Shown here piece by piece: positions 25,176 through 33,183 of a stretch of DNA of 64,000 nt (the first letter of the stretch is position 1; the number at the start of each line of letters is the position of its first letter). Below the pieces are notes generated by a model. It worked only from the letters and a program-made list of their open reading frames with translations, was not told the DNA's origin and did not search any database. Origin of the DNA: Imperialibacter sp963977595 (lineage in GTDB: Bacteria > Bacteroidota > Bacteroidia > Cytophagales > Cyclobacteriaceae); assembly GCF_048007035.1 (NCBI RefSeq), contig NZ_CP180355.1, positions 2,046,001 through 2,110,000 on the forward strand, written 5' to 3'. The position numbers and the translations under genes were made by a program.

Positions 25176-26713
25176 TGCTGGCAAAAACCTTTGGAAGCGC
25201 TGTATATGGAGTAGACGCCTCTATCATTACCGTTGAGGTAAATGTGAGCGCCGGCACCAAGTTTCTTATGGTGGGCCTGCCCGACAATGCCGTTAAAGAG
25301 AGTGAGCAGCGAGTAGAATCGGCCATTAAATACTTTGGCTATTCTATGCCAAGGATAAAAACAGTAGTGAACCTGGCTCCAGCCGACATAAAAAAGGAAG
25401 GCTCCGCCTACGACCTGCCAATCGCCCTGGGCATTTTAAAAGCATCGGGCCAGCTAACTACAGAAGCGCTTGAGCAGTACATCATCATGGGTGAGCTTTC
25501 ACTCGACGGCCTGCTGCGACCCATCAAAGGCGTTTTACCGATTGCCATTGAGGCTCGGAAGAAAGGATTTAAAGGTTTCATCCTGCCAAAGGAAAATGCC
25601 TCTGAAGCAGCCATCGTTGATAAGCTTGATATTATTGGGGTTGAGACGATCAATGAAGCCATTGAGTTTGTGGAGGGCAGGCTTGAAATTGAACCGCTAA
25701 AAAAAGATACAAGAAGCATTTTCGAAGATACCTATGATGGGTATGAGGCAGATTTTGCTCAGGTGCAAGGACAGGAGAATATCAAAAGAGCATTGGAAAT
25801 TGCCGCTGCTGGCGGCCACAATGTGATCATGATTGGCCCTCCCGGGGCTGGCAAGACCATGCTGGCCAAACGGCTTCCCTCAATCCTGCCACCGCTGAAC
25901 CTTCACGAGGCCCTCGAAACAACCAAAATTCATTCTGTCGCCGGAAAGCTTGGTGCTCATGCTTCACTTGTAGCAACAAGGCCATTTCGCTCGCCGCACC
26001 ACACTATTTCTGACGTTGCACTGGTCGGAGGCGGCGGCATTCCACAGCCGGGTGAAATTTCGCTGGCCAATAATGGAGTACTATTTCTTGATGAGCTGCC
26101 CGAGTTCAAACGAACCGTGCTGGAAGTAATGCGGCAGCCACTGGAAGAGAGGCGGGTAACCATTTCCAGGGCCAAGGTCTCCATCGACTTTCCCGCCAAC
26201 TTTATGCTGGTAGCCAGCATGAACCCCTGCCCCTGTGGCTATTACAATCACCCTGAAAAGGAATGCGTGTGCCCGCCCGGCACAGTACAGCGCTACCTTA
26301 ACAGAGTCAGCGGCCCATTGCTCGACCGGATTGATCTGCATGTGGAAGTCACACCTGTTTCCTTTGACGAAATGACCGCAGACCGGCAAGCGGAAACAAG
26401 CACGCAAATCAGAGAACGGGTGATCAGCGCACGGCTGCTCCAAACAGAAAGGTTCAAAGATCACCCCACCATTTTCAGCAATGCAATGATGCCACCCCCG
26501 ATGGTGAAAGACATTTGCCAGATCAACGAAGCAGGGAAAAAGCTACTCAAGACTGCTATGGAGCGGCTGGGCCTGTCAGCCAGGGCCTACGATCGCATTC
26601 TTAAAGTGTCCAGGACCATTGCAGACCTGGCTGGCACCGAGGAAATCAGGATCGAACACCTCGCCGAAGCTATTCAGTACCGCAGTTTGGACAGAGAGGG
26701 CTGGGCCGGGTGA
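25175..26713 (+). CDS. comM: Mg-chelatase-like AAA+ ATPase ComM (YifB)
   Basis: A full-length 512-residue ComM. An N-terminal Lon-protease-like domain begins MLAKTFGSAVYGVDASIITV. The AAA+ core has Walker A GPPGAGKTMLAKR and Walker B VLFLDELPEF, and a C-terminal Mg-chelatase domain contains a cysteine cluster (NPCPCGYYNHPEKECVCPPG). In Vibrio ComM is a hexameric helicase that aids branch migration during natural transformation; other roles are possible here. The last 37 codons occur again, diverged, at 28366-28476, marking the gene as a likely integration site. Confidence 0.93.
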   Translation: MLAKTFGSAVYGVDASIITVEVNVSAGTKFLMVGLPDNAVKESEQRVESAIKYFGYSMPRIKTVVNLAPADIKKEGSAYDLPIALGILKASGQLTTEALEQYIIMGELSLDGLLRPIKGVLPIAIEARKKGFKGFILPKENASEAAIVDKLDIIGVETINEAIEFVEGRLEIEPLKKDTRSIFEDTYDGYEADFAQVQGQENIKRALEIAAAGGHNVIMIGPPGAGKTMLAKRLPSILPPLNLHEALETTKIHSVAGKLGAHASLVATRPFRSPHHTISDVALVGGGGIPQPGEISLANNGVLFLDELPEFKRTVLEVMRQPLEERRVTISRAKVSIDFPANFMLVASMNPCPCGYYNHPEKECVCPPGTVQRYLNRVSGPLLDRIDLHVEVTPVSFDEMTADRQAETSTQIRERVISARLLQTERFKDHPTIFSNAMMPPPMVKDICQINEAGKKLLKTAMERLGLSARAYDRILKVSRTIADLAGTEEIRIEHLAEAIQYRSLDREGWAG

Positions 26714-26731
26714 CCCCAGACAATACTCCAT

Positions 26732-27037
26732 TTAAGAATAATTATTTGGATTCAGCCGGAACCAAGCTACATTATATGTCTCACTACATCTAAGCTGACT
26801 TTCACTAGCCTTAAATTCTGAGATATCCTTTTTGGTCACGTAGCCAGCATTGTCGATCAGGTTACCTCTGTGGCGGCAAAAGGCTCTGGATGCTTCTGTT
26901 TGGGCTTCCGGCAAAAAGCTACCTCTAAGAAGACTAAAGTGTATAACTGCTGAATCCAGATACAGTCCAACACGCCGTCCTTTTGCCCTGGATGTTCTTT
27001 GTGGTCCGCCGCTGCGTAAGCTCTCTATGAACCAGTA
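26732..27037 (-). pseudogene. Possible decayed gene, no start codon
   Basis: An open minus-strand frame of about 102 codons between stops, with no ATG, ending in ETYNVAWFRLNPNNYS. The residue mix (GRRVGLYLDSAVIHFSLLRG, YVTKKDISEFKASES) looks protein-like on this strand, while the opposite-strand frame does not. No family is recognised. Probably the 3' part of a truncated gene carried by the comM-associated insertion. Confidence 0.3.
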
Positions 27038-27148
27038 CTATCTCAATGACCAGCCCGATCAAATTCCGTCTAGAGGCTTTGAGAATAGCTGCCAGTCAAT
27101 TCGATAGCAACTGACTTCACAGTATTGGCTAAAAACCAATTCACTAAC

Positions 27149-27179
27149 ACTTTTGGGCCTTCTCAGTAGACCCAAAAGT
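27149..27179 (-). terminator. Hairpin downstream of the small minus-strand frame
   Basis: ACTTTTGGG and CCCAAAAGT form a perfect 9-bp stem around a 13-base loop that can itself pair (TCT/AGA). It lies 18 bases past the stop of the frame at 27197-27331 on the minus strand. The T tail is weak, so it is either a terminator or a protein site. Confidence 0.4.
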
Positions 27180-27196
27180 TCCCAAACATCTTCCTT

Positions 27197-27331
27197 TTAT
27201 TGTCTGATCGCCACGAAATGTGTGCGGCTCAATATATCAATGTCAGCCGCACCGGGACTGATGATTCTCACTTTTCCTTTTGCCATTTTATTTCCTTGAT
27301 GAGGAAACAAATGGCCCTTAGAGCATATATA
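27197..27331 (-). pseudogene. Short coding remnant or mini-gene
   Basis: An open frame of 45 codons whose last 29 follow an ATG at 27286: MAKGKVRIISPGAADIDILS and on to a stop. The part before the ATG (CSKGHLFPHQGNK) continues in the same natural-looking style up to a TGA, which suggests a truncated gene rather than a de novo mini-protein. A hairpin follows the stop. Not recognised. Confidence 0.3.
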
Positions 27332-27636
27332 TCAGTGTAAGTATGTCCTAAACGAGGTATCTTTCCAATGACTCATCATTGAATGTAATTACCACAAGTC
27401 CTTGATAACGAGATATATCAAAGACTTTTCACATCCAGAGGCATATTGCACTCGAGCTTTATAGTACTCAATAACGAGTACTGCAAGAACCACCAACTAC
27501 TCGATGTACTTTCTAAGGGCACTCAGAAAGGTGCCAAAACATTATTTGAAGAATTAATTTGCGACCCGAAAAAGAATGGATTATGACTAACGTTTTAAAA
27601 GCTGATATGGCGATATGGTTGAAATATGTTACAATA

Positions 27637-28050
27637 TTACCTGAAAGGACAATCGTAAACATTAACTGTTCTCGACGTGGAATACCATACTCCGCAACAT
27701 TTCCATTGAATATTCATCGTAATAGTTCTGAGATATGTCTTTGAAGTATGAGGAGGGCCACTATAGGATGCATATTGCAAACCAACATCGGTTCTCCATG
27801 TCCCGTCAAGCTGCGAAGTCGGGCCTCCTATAACTCCGATAATATCCCCTGAATTGCTTGAAGTCACTGACACCGTCACCTGCTCAGTTCCATTAGCTGT
27901 GGTAATAACATAATTACGAAAATCACCAGCGCACGCATCCGTAGTAACATTCTGGATCGATATTCCCGCACAACCGTTTTTTTGTGCATTTACCGAACCA
28001 TAAGCAGCTATTACAGTAATTAACAACAAAAATAATTTTAAGTTTTTCAT
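27637..28050 (-). CDS. Small secreted cysteine-containing protein
   Basis: A 137-residue protein with a clear signal peptide (MKNLKLFLLLITVIAAYGSV, cut after VNA). The mature part is small, beta-like and Ser/Thr/Gly-rich, with five cysteines, including a WKCCGVW motif and a C-terminal YDCPF. No family is recognised; an immunoglobulin-like or adhesive fold is possible. It is the only intact-looking gene in the comM-associated insertion, with AT-rich DNA upstream, consistent with acquired sequence. It has no gene neighbours in an operon. Confidence 0.65.
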   Translation of the reverse strand: MKNLKLFLLLITVIAAYGSVNAQKNGCAGISIQNVTTDACAGDFRNYVITTANGTEQVTVSVTSSNSGDIIGVIGGPTSQLDGTWRTDVGLQYASYSGPPHTSKTYLRTITMNIQWKCCGVWYSTSRTVNVYDCPFR

Positions 28051-28365
28051 ACGTTTTTAGTTTTTAGTTTTCTATACCTCCATATCAGCTTTACAATAAC
28101 AATTCAAATATATATAAATAACACGTTATCATAAAAGATTATATGTCAGAAAATTACAAAGATGCCATTAAATAAATTTTCATTTTTACATTAAAATTAT
28201 TAAATAAGTTATGAAAAAATAACTACTACAATCTTTTTGATTGTACGTAGTAAATAAAAAATTACTGGTTATTAAAATATTTCTGGCACGATCAGAAATA
28301 TGCATTTCCCATCTGCGACTATTTACTTCCTAAATATCAGCCTAAGGGCACTTATTCAAACTGCG

Positions 28366-28476
28366 AAGATATCCAGAACCATTGCAGACCTGGCAGGAAC
28401 GGACGAAATCAGGATTGAACACCTAGCTGAAGCCATTCAGTACCGCAGCCTAGATAGAGAAGGTTGGGCTGGATAA
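28366..28476 (+). pseudogene. Diverged duplicate of the comM 3' end
   Basis: These 37 codons, including the stop, align without gaps to the last 37 codons of comM (26603-26713). I count 21 base differences in 111 (about 81% identity), yet only 2 of 36 residues change (V to I, E to D); the stop is TAA instead of TGA. Similarity ends abruptly upstream of 28366. Nearly all changes are synonymous, so this segment evolved in a working comM of another lineage or long ago, not by recent local copying. nadC follows 84 bases on. Confidence 0.88.
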
Positions 28477-28548
28477 TTTGCAGTCTAGTGCTGGTTAAAT
28501 ATTAACCAAGATTTTCGATCATTCCCCACTAAATAAAATTCGGTTGTC

Positions 28549-28556
28549 TATTTTTG
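28549..28556 (+). promoter_or_regulatory. Candidate -7 box abutting the nadC start
   Basis: TATTTTTG fits TAnnTTTG exactly and is followed by CGAC and the GTG start at 28561. Transcription would begin at or just after the start codon, implying a leaderless message, as for the GlmU-like gene. No clear -33 TTG at the usual distance. Confidence 0.45.
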
Positions 28557-28560
28557 CGAC

Positions 28561-29424
28561 GTGAAACAGGAGGACTTCTTTTACACGCAACTCAACGCAC
28601 TTGTGGAAAATGCCCTGGCGGAAGACATAGGCGAGGGCGACCACTCAACCCTTTCCACTGTGCCTGCGACAAAGCAAGGCAAAGCAAGGCTTCTGGTGAA
28701 GGGCGACGGCATTATAGCCGGAATGGACGTGGCAAAATTTATCTTTCACAAATACGATCCCGCTCTTCAGTTTATCCAGCACTTTGAAGATGGCTCAGCG
28801 GTGAAGGCAGGCGACATAGCCTTTGAGCTAATGGGAAGTGCCCGGTCGATCCTAACCACAGAAAGGTTGGTGCTCAATTGCATGCAAAGAATGAGTGGAA
28901 TTGCCACCTACACAAATAGTTTAAGTAGCATGATTTCGCATACAAAGGCTAAGCTGCTGGACACCAGAAAAACCACGCCGAACTTCCGGTTGCTGGAGAA
29001 AAAGGCAGTTGAAATCGGCGGCGGCAAGAACCATCGTTTCGCCCTTTATGATATGATAATGCTCAAGGACAATCATATCGATATGGCCGGGGGCATCGGC
29101 CCAGCTATCCTGGCCACCAAGCATTATCTAAAAGTGCTCGGAAAAAGCCTTAAAATTGAAGTTGAAACAAGGAGCCTGGCGGAAGTTAATGAAGTTTTGG
29201 CTGAGGGCGGGGTCGATTTCATCATGCTCGACAATATGAGCACCACAGAAATGAAAAAAGCAGTAGCTTTGATCGCCGGAAAAGCCAAAGTGGAAGCTTC
29301 CGGAGGAATAACCGAAAAGACAATAAAAGAGATAGCAGAAACCGGGGTTGATTTTATTTCGGTTGGCGCACTCACGCACTCTTATAAAAGCCTGGATTTA
29401 AGTTTGAAAGTAGTAATAGAATAA
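28561..29424 (+). CDS. nadC: Nicotinate-nucleotide pyrophosphorylase (carboxylating)
   Basis: A 287-residue quinolinate phosphoribosyltransferase that makes nicotinic acid mononucleotide from quinolinate in NAD synthesis. Recognised by LAEDIGEGDHST near the start, LLDTRKTTPNFRLLEKKAV, IGGGKNHRFALYDMIMLKDNH and the C-terminal ASGGITEKTI and SVGALTHS phosphate-binding loops. The start is GTG, chosen because it gives the normal N-terminus. nadA and nadB are not nearby. The next gene begins 3 bases after its stop. Cytoplasmic. Confidence 0.95.
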   Translation: MKQEDFFYTQLNALVENALAEDIGEGDHSTLSTVPATKQGKARLLVKGDGIIAGMDVAKFIFHKYDPALQFIQHFEDGSAVKAGDIAFELMGSARSILTTERLVLNCMQRMSGIATYTNSLSSMISHTKAKLLDTRKTTPNFRLLEKKAVEIGGGKNHRFALYDMIMLKDNHIDMAGGIGPAILATKHYLKVLGKSLKIEVETRSLAEVNEVLAEGGVDFIMLDNMSTTEMKKAVALIAGKAKVEASGGITEKTIKEIAETGVDFISVGALTHSYKSLDLSLKVVIE

Positions 29425-29427
29425 TTC

Positions 29428-29901
29428 ATGATCGTAAAAACTAAGAAGTATCAACTTCCAAAAAATACCTATATAAAAATTGCTCTTTGGAGCGTGTTGA
29501 AGCAGCAATGGTGGGTTTCCCTCATCTATGTCGGCCTCAATCTGCCAGTGTTTTTTCTACCCAGCTGGTGGTGGTTCATTGGCTCTACCATTGCACTTGT
29601 ACTGTATATACTGTTTTGGCTGATTCAGTTTGCTGGTGCCACTCAAATGGAGCAATTCAAAATTCTTTTTGACAAACTGGGCTATGAAATTGACAGCCGA
29701 CAGATCCTGATCAAAATAAATACCAAGCAGGGGATGCCGATGAAATGGGAAAATATCTCCCGGGCGCAAGTCAAAAAAGATGCCTTTACATTGTTTGTGA
29801 ACAAAGCGCAAATTATTCATCTCCCGTTCAAGGTTTTTAACACCGAAAATGAGGTGAAGTTTGTGGAAACCATTCTGAAAAGAAAAGGCCTTGTCAAATA
29901 G
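29428..29901 (+). CDS. YcxB-like membrane protein
   Basis: A 157-residue protein with a basic N-terminus, two close membrane segments at about residues 30-68 (PVFFLPSWWWFIGSTIALVL and neighbours) and a cytoplasmic C-terminal domain containing MKWENISRAQVKKDAFTLFV and IIHLPFKVF. This arrangement is that of the YcxB-like/PH-like domain family, of unknown function. It follows nadC by 3 bases and precedes recX, so it is probably cotranscribed with both. Confidence 0.65.
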   Translation: MIVKTKKYQLPKNTYIKIALWSVLKQQWWVSLIYVGLNLPVFFLPSWWWFIGSTIALVLYILFWLIQFAGATQMEQFKILFDKLGYEIDSRQILIKINTKQGMPMKWENISRAQVKKDAFTLFVNKAQIIHLPFKVFNTENEVKFVETILKRKGLVK

Positions 29902-29903
29902 CT

Positions 29904-30374
29904 TTGACTGAAGCAGACAAAAAAAGAATAAAACCGCATTTGTCGAAGATGGCACATTACTGCTCCATGCAGGAACGTGCCGTTTCCGATATCCTCTTGA
30001 AATTGCGAAGCGCTTCTTTGTCTGATGATGACAAGAACCTCATCGTAGCAACGCTGAAAAAAGAAGGTTTTCTGGATGAGGCCAGGTATGCCAGAGCCTT
30101 TGCCAACGACAAGTTCAAATTAAATCAGTGGGGCAGGATTAAGATCGGCTATGCGCTGAGGATGAAGCAGGTGGATAGTGCCACCATTGAAGAAGGACTC
30201 GAGCAAATTGACGAAGGGGACTACCAGGATCTGATTACTTCTCTGGCCACCAGAAAACTCAAAGATACCCGCTCAAGCAGCACCGCAGACCGCAACAACA
30301 AAATTGCCCGATTTCTTTTACAACGTGGCTTCGAGTCTGATCTCGTTTGGAAAACTATTCAAGCGTTGCCTTGA
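29904..30374 (+). CDS. recX: RecX-family regulatory protein
   Basis: A small helical protein of up to 156 residues made of three-helix RecX repeats: HYCSMQERAVSDILLKLRS, KKEGFLDEARYARAFANDKF and WGRIKIGYALRMKQVD are characteristic. RecX binds RecA filaments and limits recombinase activity; recA itself is not in the window. A TTG two bases after the preceding stop is taken as start because it preserves the N-terminal helix; an ATG at 29949 is the alternative. Confidence 0.85.
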   Translation: MTEADKKRIKPHLSKMAHYCSMQERAVSDILLKLRSASLSDDDKNLIVATLKKEGFLDEARYARAFANDKFKLNQWGRIKIGYALRMKQVDSATIEEGLEQIDEGDYQDLITSLATRKLKDTRSSSTADRNNKIARFLLQRGFESDLVWKTIQALP

Positions 30375-30410
30375 ATTGTCTCGTATTTGACTAAAGCCCG
30401 TCTTTTTTTC

Positions 30411-30438
30411 AATCAGAATGATTAAATTCATCCTGATT
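30411..30438. repeat. Imperfect inverted repeat after recX
   Basis: AATCAGAATGA and TCATCCTGATT form an 11-bp stem with one mismatch and a 6-base loop, 36 bases past the recX stop. There is no T tract behind it, but one lies just before. It may help terminate the nadC-recX transcript. Confidence 0.35.
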
Positions 30439-30476
30439 CCCGTAAACTGTTGAGTTATTCACTCAAATGAAGTCTC

Positions 30477-30866
30477 ATGAAAATCAGGAAGGGCGGAGTA
30501 ATAGTTATGCGAATAGTGGCCGCAATAATTATGCTCCAAACGCTCTATTTTAAGTTTACAGGGGCACCAGAGTCCATTTATATATTCAGCACTATCGGAA
30601 TGGAACCCTGGGGCAGGTACATGGTAGGCAGCATGGAACTTGTTGCATCAGTGCTTTTACTCATCCCAAAAATCTACTGGCTTGGCGGCCTGCTTGGGAT
30701 GGGGCTAATGGCCGGAGCCTTGTTCTTCCACTTTGCGTTTTTGGGCATTGAGGTGCAGGGAGATGGTGGCCTGTTGTTTGCCTATGCTGTCATTGTATTT
30801 CTTGCTAGCCTGGTGACTGTTATAGATCGTAAGAATGATATCCCTATTTTAAAAAATTTGTTCTGA
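30477..30866 (+). CDS. DoxX-like four-helix membrane protein
   Basis: A 129-residue integral membrane protein with four hydrophobic helices. The pattern (YFKFTGAPESIYIFSTIGM, then GSMELVASVLLLIPK and a Gly/Met-rich third helix) is that of the DoxX/DoxX-like family. Members are small inner-membrane proteins tied to redox or thiol metabolism in some species; the exact role here is unknown. It stands between recX and the DinB-like gene with short gaps. Confidence 0.75.
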   Translation: MKIRKGGVIVMRIVAAIIMLQTLYFKFTGAPESIYIFSTIGMEPWGRYMVGSMELVASVLLLIPKIYWLGGLLGMGLMAGALFFHFAFLGIEVQGDGGLLFAYAVIVFLASLVTVIDRKNDIPILKNLF

Positions 30867-30942
30867 ATTGACCTTTTGTCCTTCATTTGACCGTATGTTA
30901 AATGATCGGTAAGTATTTTTATTGTTCGGATACCCAGCATAT

Positions 30943-31464
30943 ATGAACCTAATAACCACGACAGGAAACGTTTTGTCTCAGCTTGATGATGTAATCGTTC
31001 AACTAAAGCCTGAAGACTACTCACGCCCGGTTAAACTTCTCAACAACTCAACTATTGGCCAGCACGTAAGGCACACGCTAGAGTTCTTTATCTGTCTGAT
31101 GGACGGCACTCCCAGCGGTGTGGTCAATTATGACAACCGCCGAAGAGACAAGATGATCGAAGACGACATGGACTTTGCCCGGCAAGTCCTGAGAGGAATT
31201 GGAGATTTTGTAAAATCCCATAAGGAAAATTCTGCGCTGAATCTTGAAGCAGATTTTGGATCAACAGACCGACAGGCTGACCAGGAAGCAATGGTAAGCA
31301 TACCCTCCAACTACCTTCGTGAATTGGTCTACAATATTGAACACGCTATTCACCACATGGCGTTGATAAGGGTGGCGATCAACGAGTTTTGCAGTTACGT
31401 GCAGCTGCCTGAAGACTTTGGCGTGGCCAGTAGCACCATTCGAAGCAGACAAGCGAGTAACTAG
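30943..31464 (+). CDS. DinB-fold four-helix protein
   Basis: A 173-residue protein with the metal-binding histidines of the DinB/YfiT fold: GQHVRHTLEF near residue 42 and NIEHAIHHMALIRVA near residue 140. DinB proteins often use three histidines to bind zinc or nickel and act in thiol transfer or damage response; substrates are mostly unknown. The ATG at 30943 gives MNLITTTGNVLSQ and is preferred to an upstream in-frame start. The ATP-grasp gene follows after 28 bases. Cytoplasmic. Confidence 0.75.
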   Translation: MNLITTTGNVLSQLDDVIVQLKPEDYSRPVKLLNNSTIGQHVRHTLEFFICLMDGTPSGVVNYDNRRRDKMIEDDMDFARQVLRGIGDFVKSHKENSALNLEADFGSTDRQADQEAMVSIPSNYLRELVYNIEHAIHHMALIRVAINEFCSYVQLPEDFGVASSTIRSRQASN

Positions 31465-31492
31465 ATTCTTCATCATCACCTATTTCAGTAGT

Positions 31493-32569
31493 ATGCGTCA
31501 AAGCCGCTGGCAGCTATTCAAAAGAAAGCTGTTTGAAGTGCCCTTCTTTATGAAGCTCTTCCATTGGGAATTCTGGCCATTTAATGTCGTCTACTTTCCC
31601 GTGTTCGTTTACTACGCTTTTCTGGCTGTCAGGGCCCGATCAATCTTTTTCTTTTCGGCGGCCAATCCAACTATCGAATTCGGCGGGATGCTTGGCGAGT
31701 CAAAAGGCGACATTTTTAACCTCATCCCGGAAAAGTATATCCCCACAACAAAGTGCTTCCCTCCTTCCTCCTCTGCCACGGACATTACCAGCTGGATGGA
31801 AGCAACTGGGCTCACCTACCCGATTTTGCTCAAGCCGGACATCGGCGAAAGGGGCTGGATGGTGAAAAAAATCGACTCCCTGGCTGACATTGAGCAGTAT
31901 TTGAGGAGCGTCAAGGTCGATTTTCTGGCCCAGGCTTACGTTCCGTATCCAATTGAGCTGGGGCTGTTCTACTACAGGTTTCCCGGGTCCAAAAAAGGCC
32001 GCATTTCGTCCATCACCCGAAAAGGCCTGATGGCGGTGACTGGCGATGGCAAAACCACCGTCCGCAGCCTGCTGAAGTCGAATCTGAGAGCCCGTCTCTA
32101 TATCAACGACTTCGAAGAAAAGTATCCGGAAAAAATGGACATCGTGCCTGGTAAAGGTGAAACCATCGAAGTTGAGCCAATTGGTAATCACTGCAGAGGC
32201 ACGACTTTTCTGGACGACACCGGAAAAGTGACGGAAGCGCTGGAAGCCACCTTTGATCAAATTGCTGTTTCCATCCCGGGCTTCCATTTTGGCAGGTTTG
32301 ACCTCCGCTGCCAATCATACGATGAACTGGAAAAGGGCATCAACTTCAAAATATTGGAATTGAATGGTGCCGGTGCCGAGCCGGGCCACGTTTACCAGCC
32401 TGGGAGGCCCATTTGGAAAGGCTATAGAGACATTCTCCATCATTTGAATGTTTTGTGTAATATTGCCATCCAAAATCACCGATTGGGGGTGCCTTATACC
32501 TCATTTAAAGAAGGGCTTCGTTTCATCAAAAAAGTCAAAGCCTACAATCGGTTAAAAGAGAGTGAATGA
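31493..32569 (+). CDS. ATP-grasp domain protein
   Basis: A 358-residue protein. After an aromatic-rich N-terminus that may touch the membrane (residues about 20-45), it has an ATP-grasp core with YPILLKPDIGERGWMV (the ATP-binding Lys-Pro-Asp strand), FLAQAYVPYPIELGLFYYR and FGRFDLRC...KILELNGAGAEPGH (metal and ATP ligands). Such enzymes join a carboxylate to an amine or thiol with ATP. It overlaps the start of a LysE-type exporter by 4 bases, which hints that the product is a small compound to be exported, but this is inference. Confidence 0.75.
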   Translation: MRQSRWQLFKRKLFEVPFFMKLFHWEFWPFNVVYFPVFVYYAFLAVRARSIFFFSAANPTIEFGGMLGESKGDIFNLIPEKYIPTTKCFPPSSSATDITSWMEATGLTYPILLKPDIGERGWMVKKIDSLADIEQYLRSVKVDFLAQAYVPYPIELGLFYYRFPGSKKGRISSITRKGLMAVTGDGKTTVRSLLKSNLRARLYINDFEEKYPEKMDIVPGKGETIEVEPIGNHCRGTTFLDDTGKVTEALEATFDQIAVSIPGFHFGRFDLRCQSYDELEKGINFKILELNGAGAEPGHVYQPGRPIWKGYRDILHHLNVLCNIAIQNHRLGVPYTSFKEGLRFIKKVKAYNRLKESE

Positions 32570-33183
32570 ATCTACTCTGGCTATTTGTGGTTGGTTTTGT
32601 TTGCAGTTACCTCGGATCGATTCCCCCCGGTGTTATAAACGTCAGTGTACTTCAGTACGGACTGCACGGGCACCGATCCCTCGGGCTGAGGTTCGGTCTG
32701 GCAGCCAGTCTGGTCGAGTTTGTATATGCCGCTGCCACTGTCCGTTTCCATATTTTTCTGACAGAGAATACTTCCTTCACTGAAGACTTCGAATTGGTGT
32801 CTGGTATTGTCCTAACTATTTTAGGAATTGCTAGTTTGCTGAGCTCAAACAAGGCCCCCTCAGAAAAAGCTGTGGAAGAATCGCCCAGGGCTTTTCGGAA
32901 AGGCCTGATCATTGGCGTAACCAATATTATGGTGATCCCATTCTGGTTGGCGGTAACGGCCTACCTGCAAAGCCGGAGTATAGTGGTCATCAAAGGCTAC
33001 GACTTGTTTATCTACGTAGCAGGTATCTCGGCTGGCACATTTGCTCTGATGGCCAGCGTAGCATACTTGTCGCACCGCTTCCAGAAGGTGGTGGAAAACC
33101 GGAAAACCGTCAACAAAATCCCCGGTGTTGTTCTTCTCACGATGGGGTTCTACTCTTTTTACAACTGGTTCATGATGCCCTAA
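32566..33183 (+). CDS. LysE-family amino-acid exporter-like protein
   Basis: A 205-residue membrane protein with six likely helices. The N-terminus FVCSYLGSIPPGVINVSVLQ is the LysE/RhtB signature (small-residue, Pro-Pro-Gly turn). Members export amino acids or related metabolites. The start overlaps the ATP-grasp gene (ATGA), so the two are translationally coupled and may work together. The 3' end overlaps the convergent DUF4105 gene by 14 bases. Confidence 0.82.
   Translation: MNLLWLFVVGFVCSYLGSIPPGVINVSVLQYGLHGHRSLGLRFGLAASLVEFVYAAATVRFHIFLTENTSFTEDFELVSGIVLTILGIASLLSSNKAPSEKAVEESPRAFRKGLIIGVTNIMVIPFWLAVTAYLQSRSIVVIKGYDLFIYVAGISAGTFALMASVAYLSHRFQKVVENRKTVNKIPGVVLLTMGFYSFYNWFMMP

Larger units (their letters stand above)
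26714..28365. mobile_element. Gene-poor insertion between comM and a comM 3' fragment
   Basis: These 1652 bases are bracketed by the true comM end and a second copy of its last 37 codons. The interval has decayed minus-strand frames (26732-27037, 27197-27331), hairpins, one small secreted-protein gene (27637-28050) and a very AT-rich stretch (about 28070-28360) with no gene. An inverted repeat AGTACTC-N6-GAGTACT lies at 27463-27482. No integrase, transposase or direct-repeat target site is visible. It looks like the remnant of an element that integrated at the comM 3' end. Confidence 0.5.

Noticed and set aside
26850..27107. 85-codon plus-strand frame after comM
   Set aside because: Starts with GTG, is Arg/Pro/Ser-rich with no helix or strand pattern, and overlaps a more natural frame on the opposite strand.
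27559..27744. 61-codon plus-strand frame
   Set aside because: Overlaps the end of the secreted protein gene on the other strand, which has a signal peptide.
26714..28365. Intact insertion sequence or integrase
   Set aside because: No transposase-like or integrase-like frame, terminal inverted repeats or target duplications could be found in this interval.
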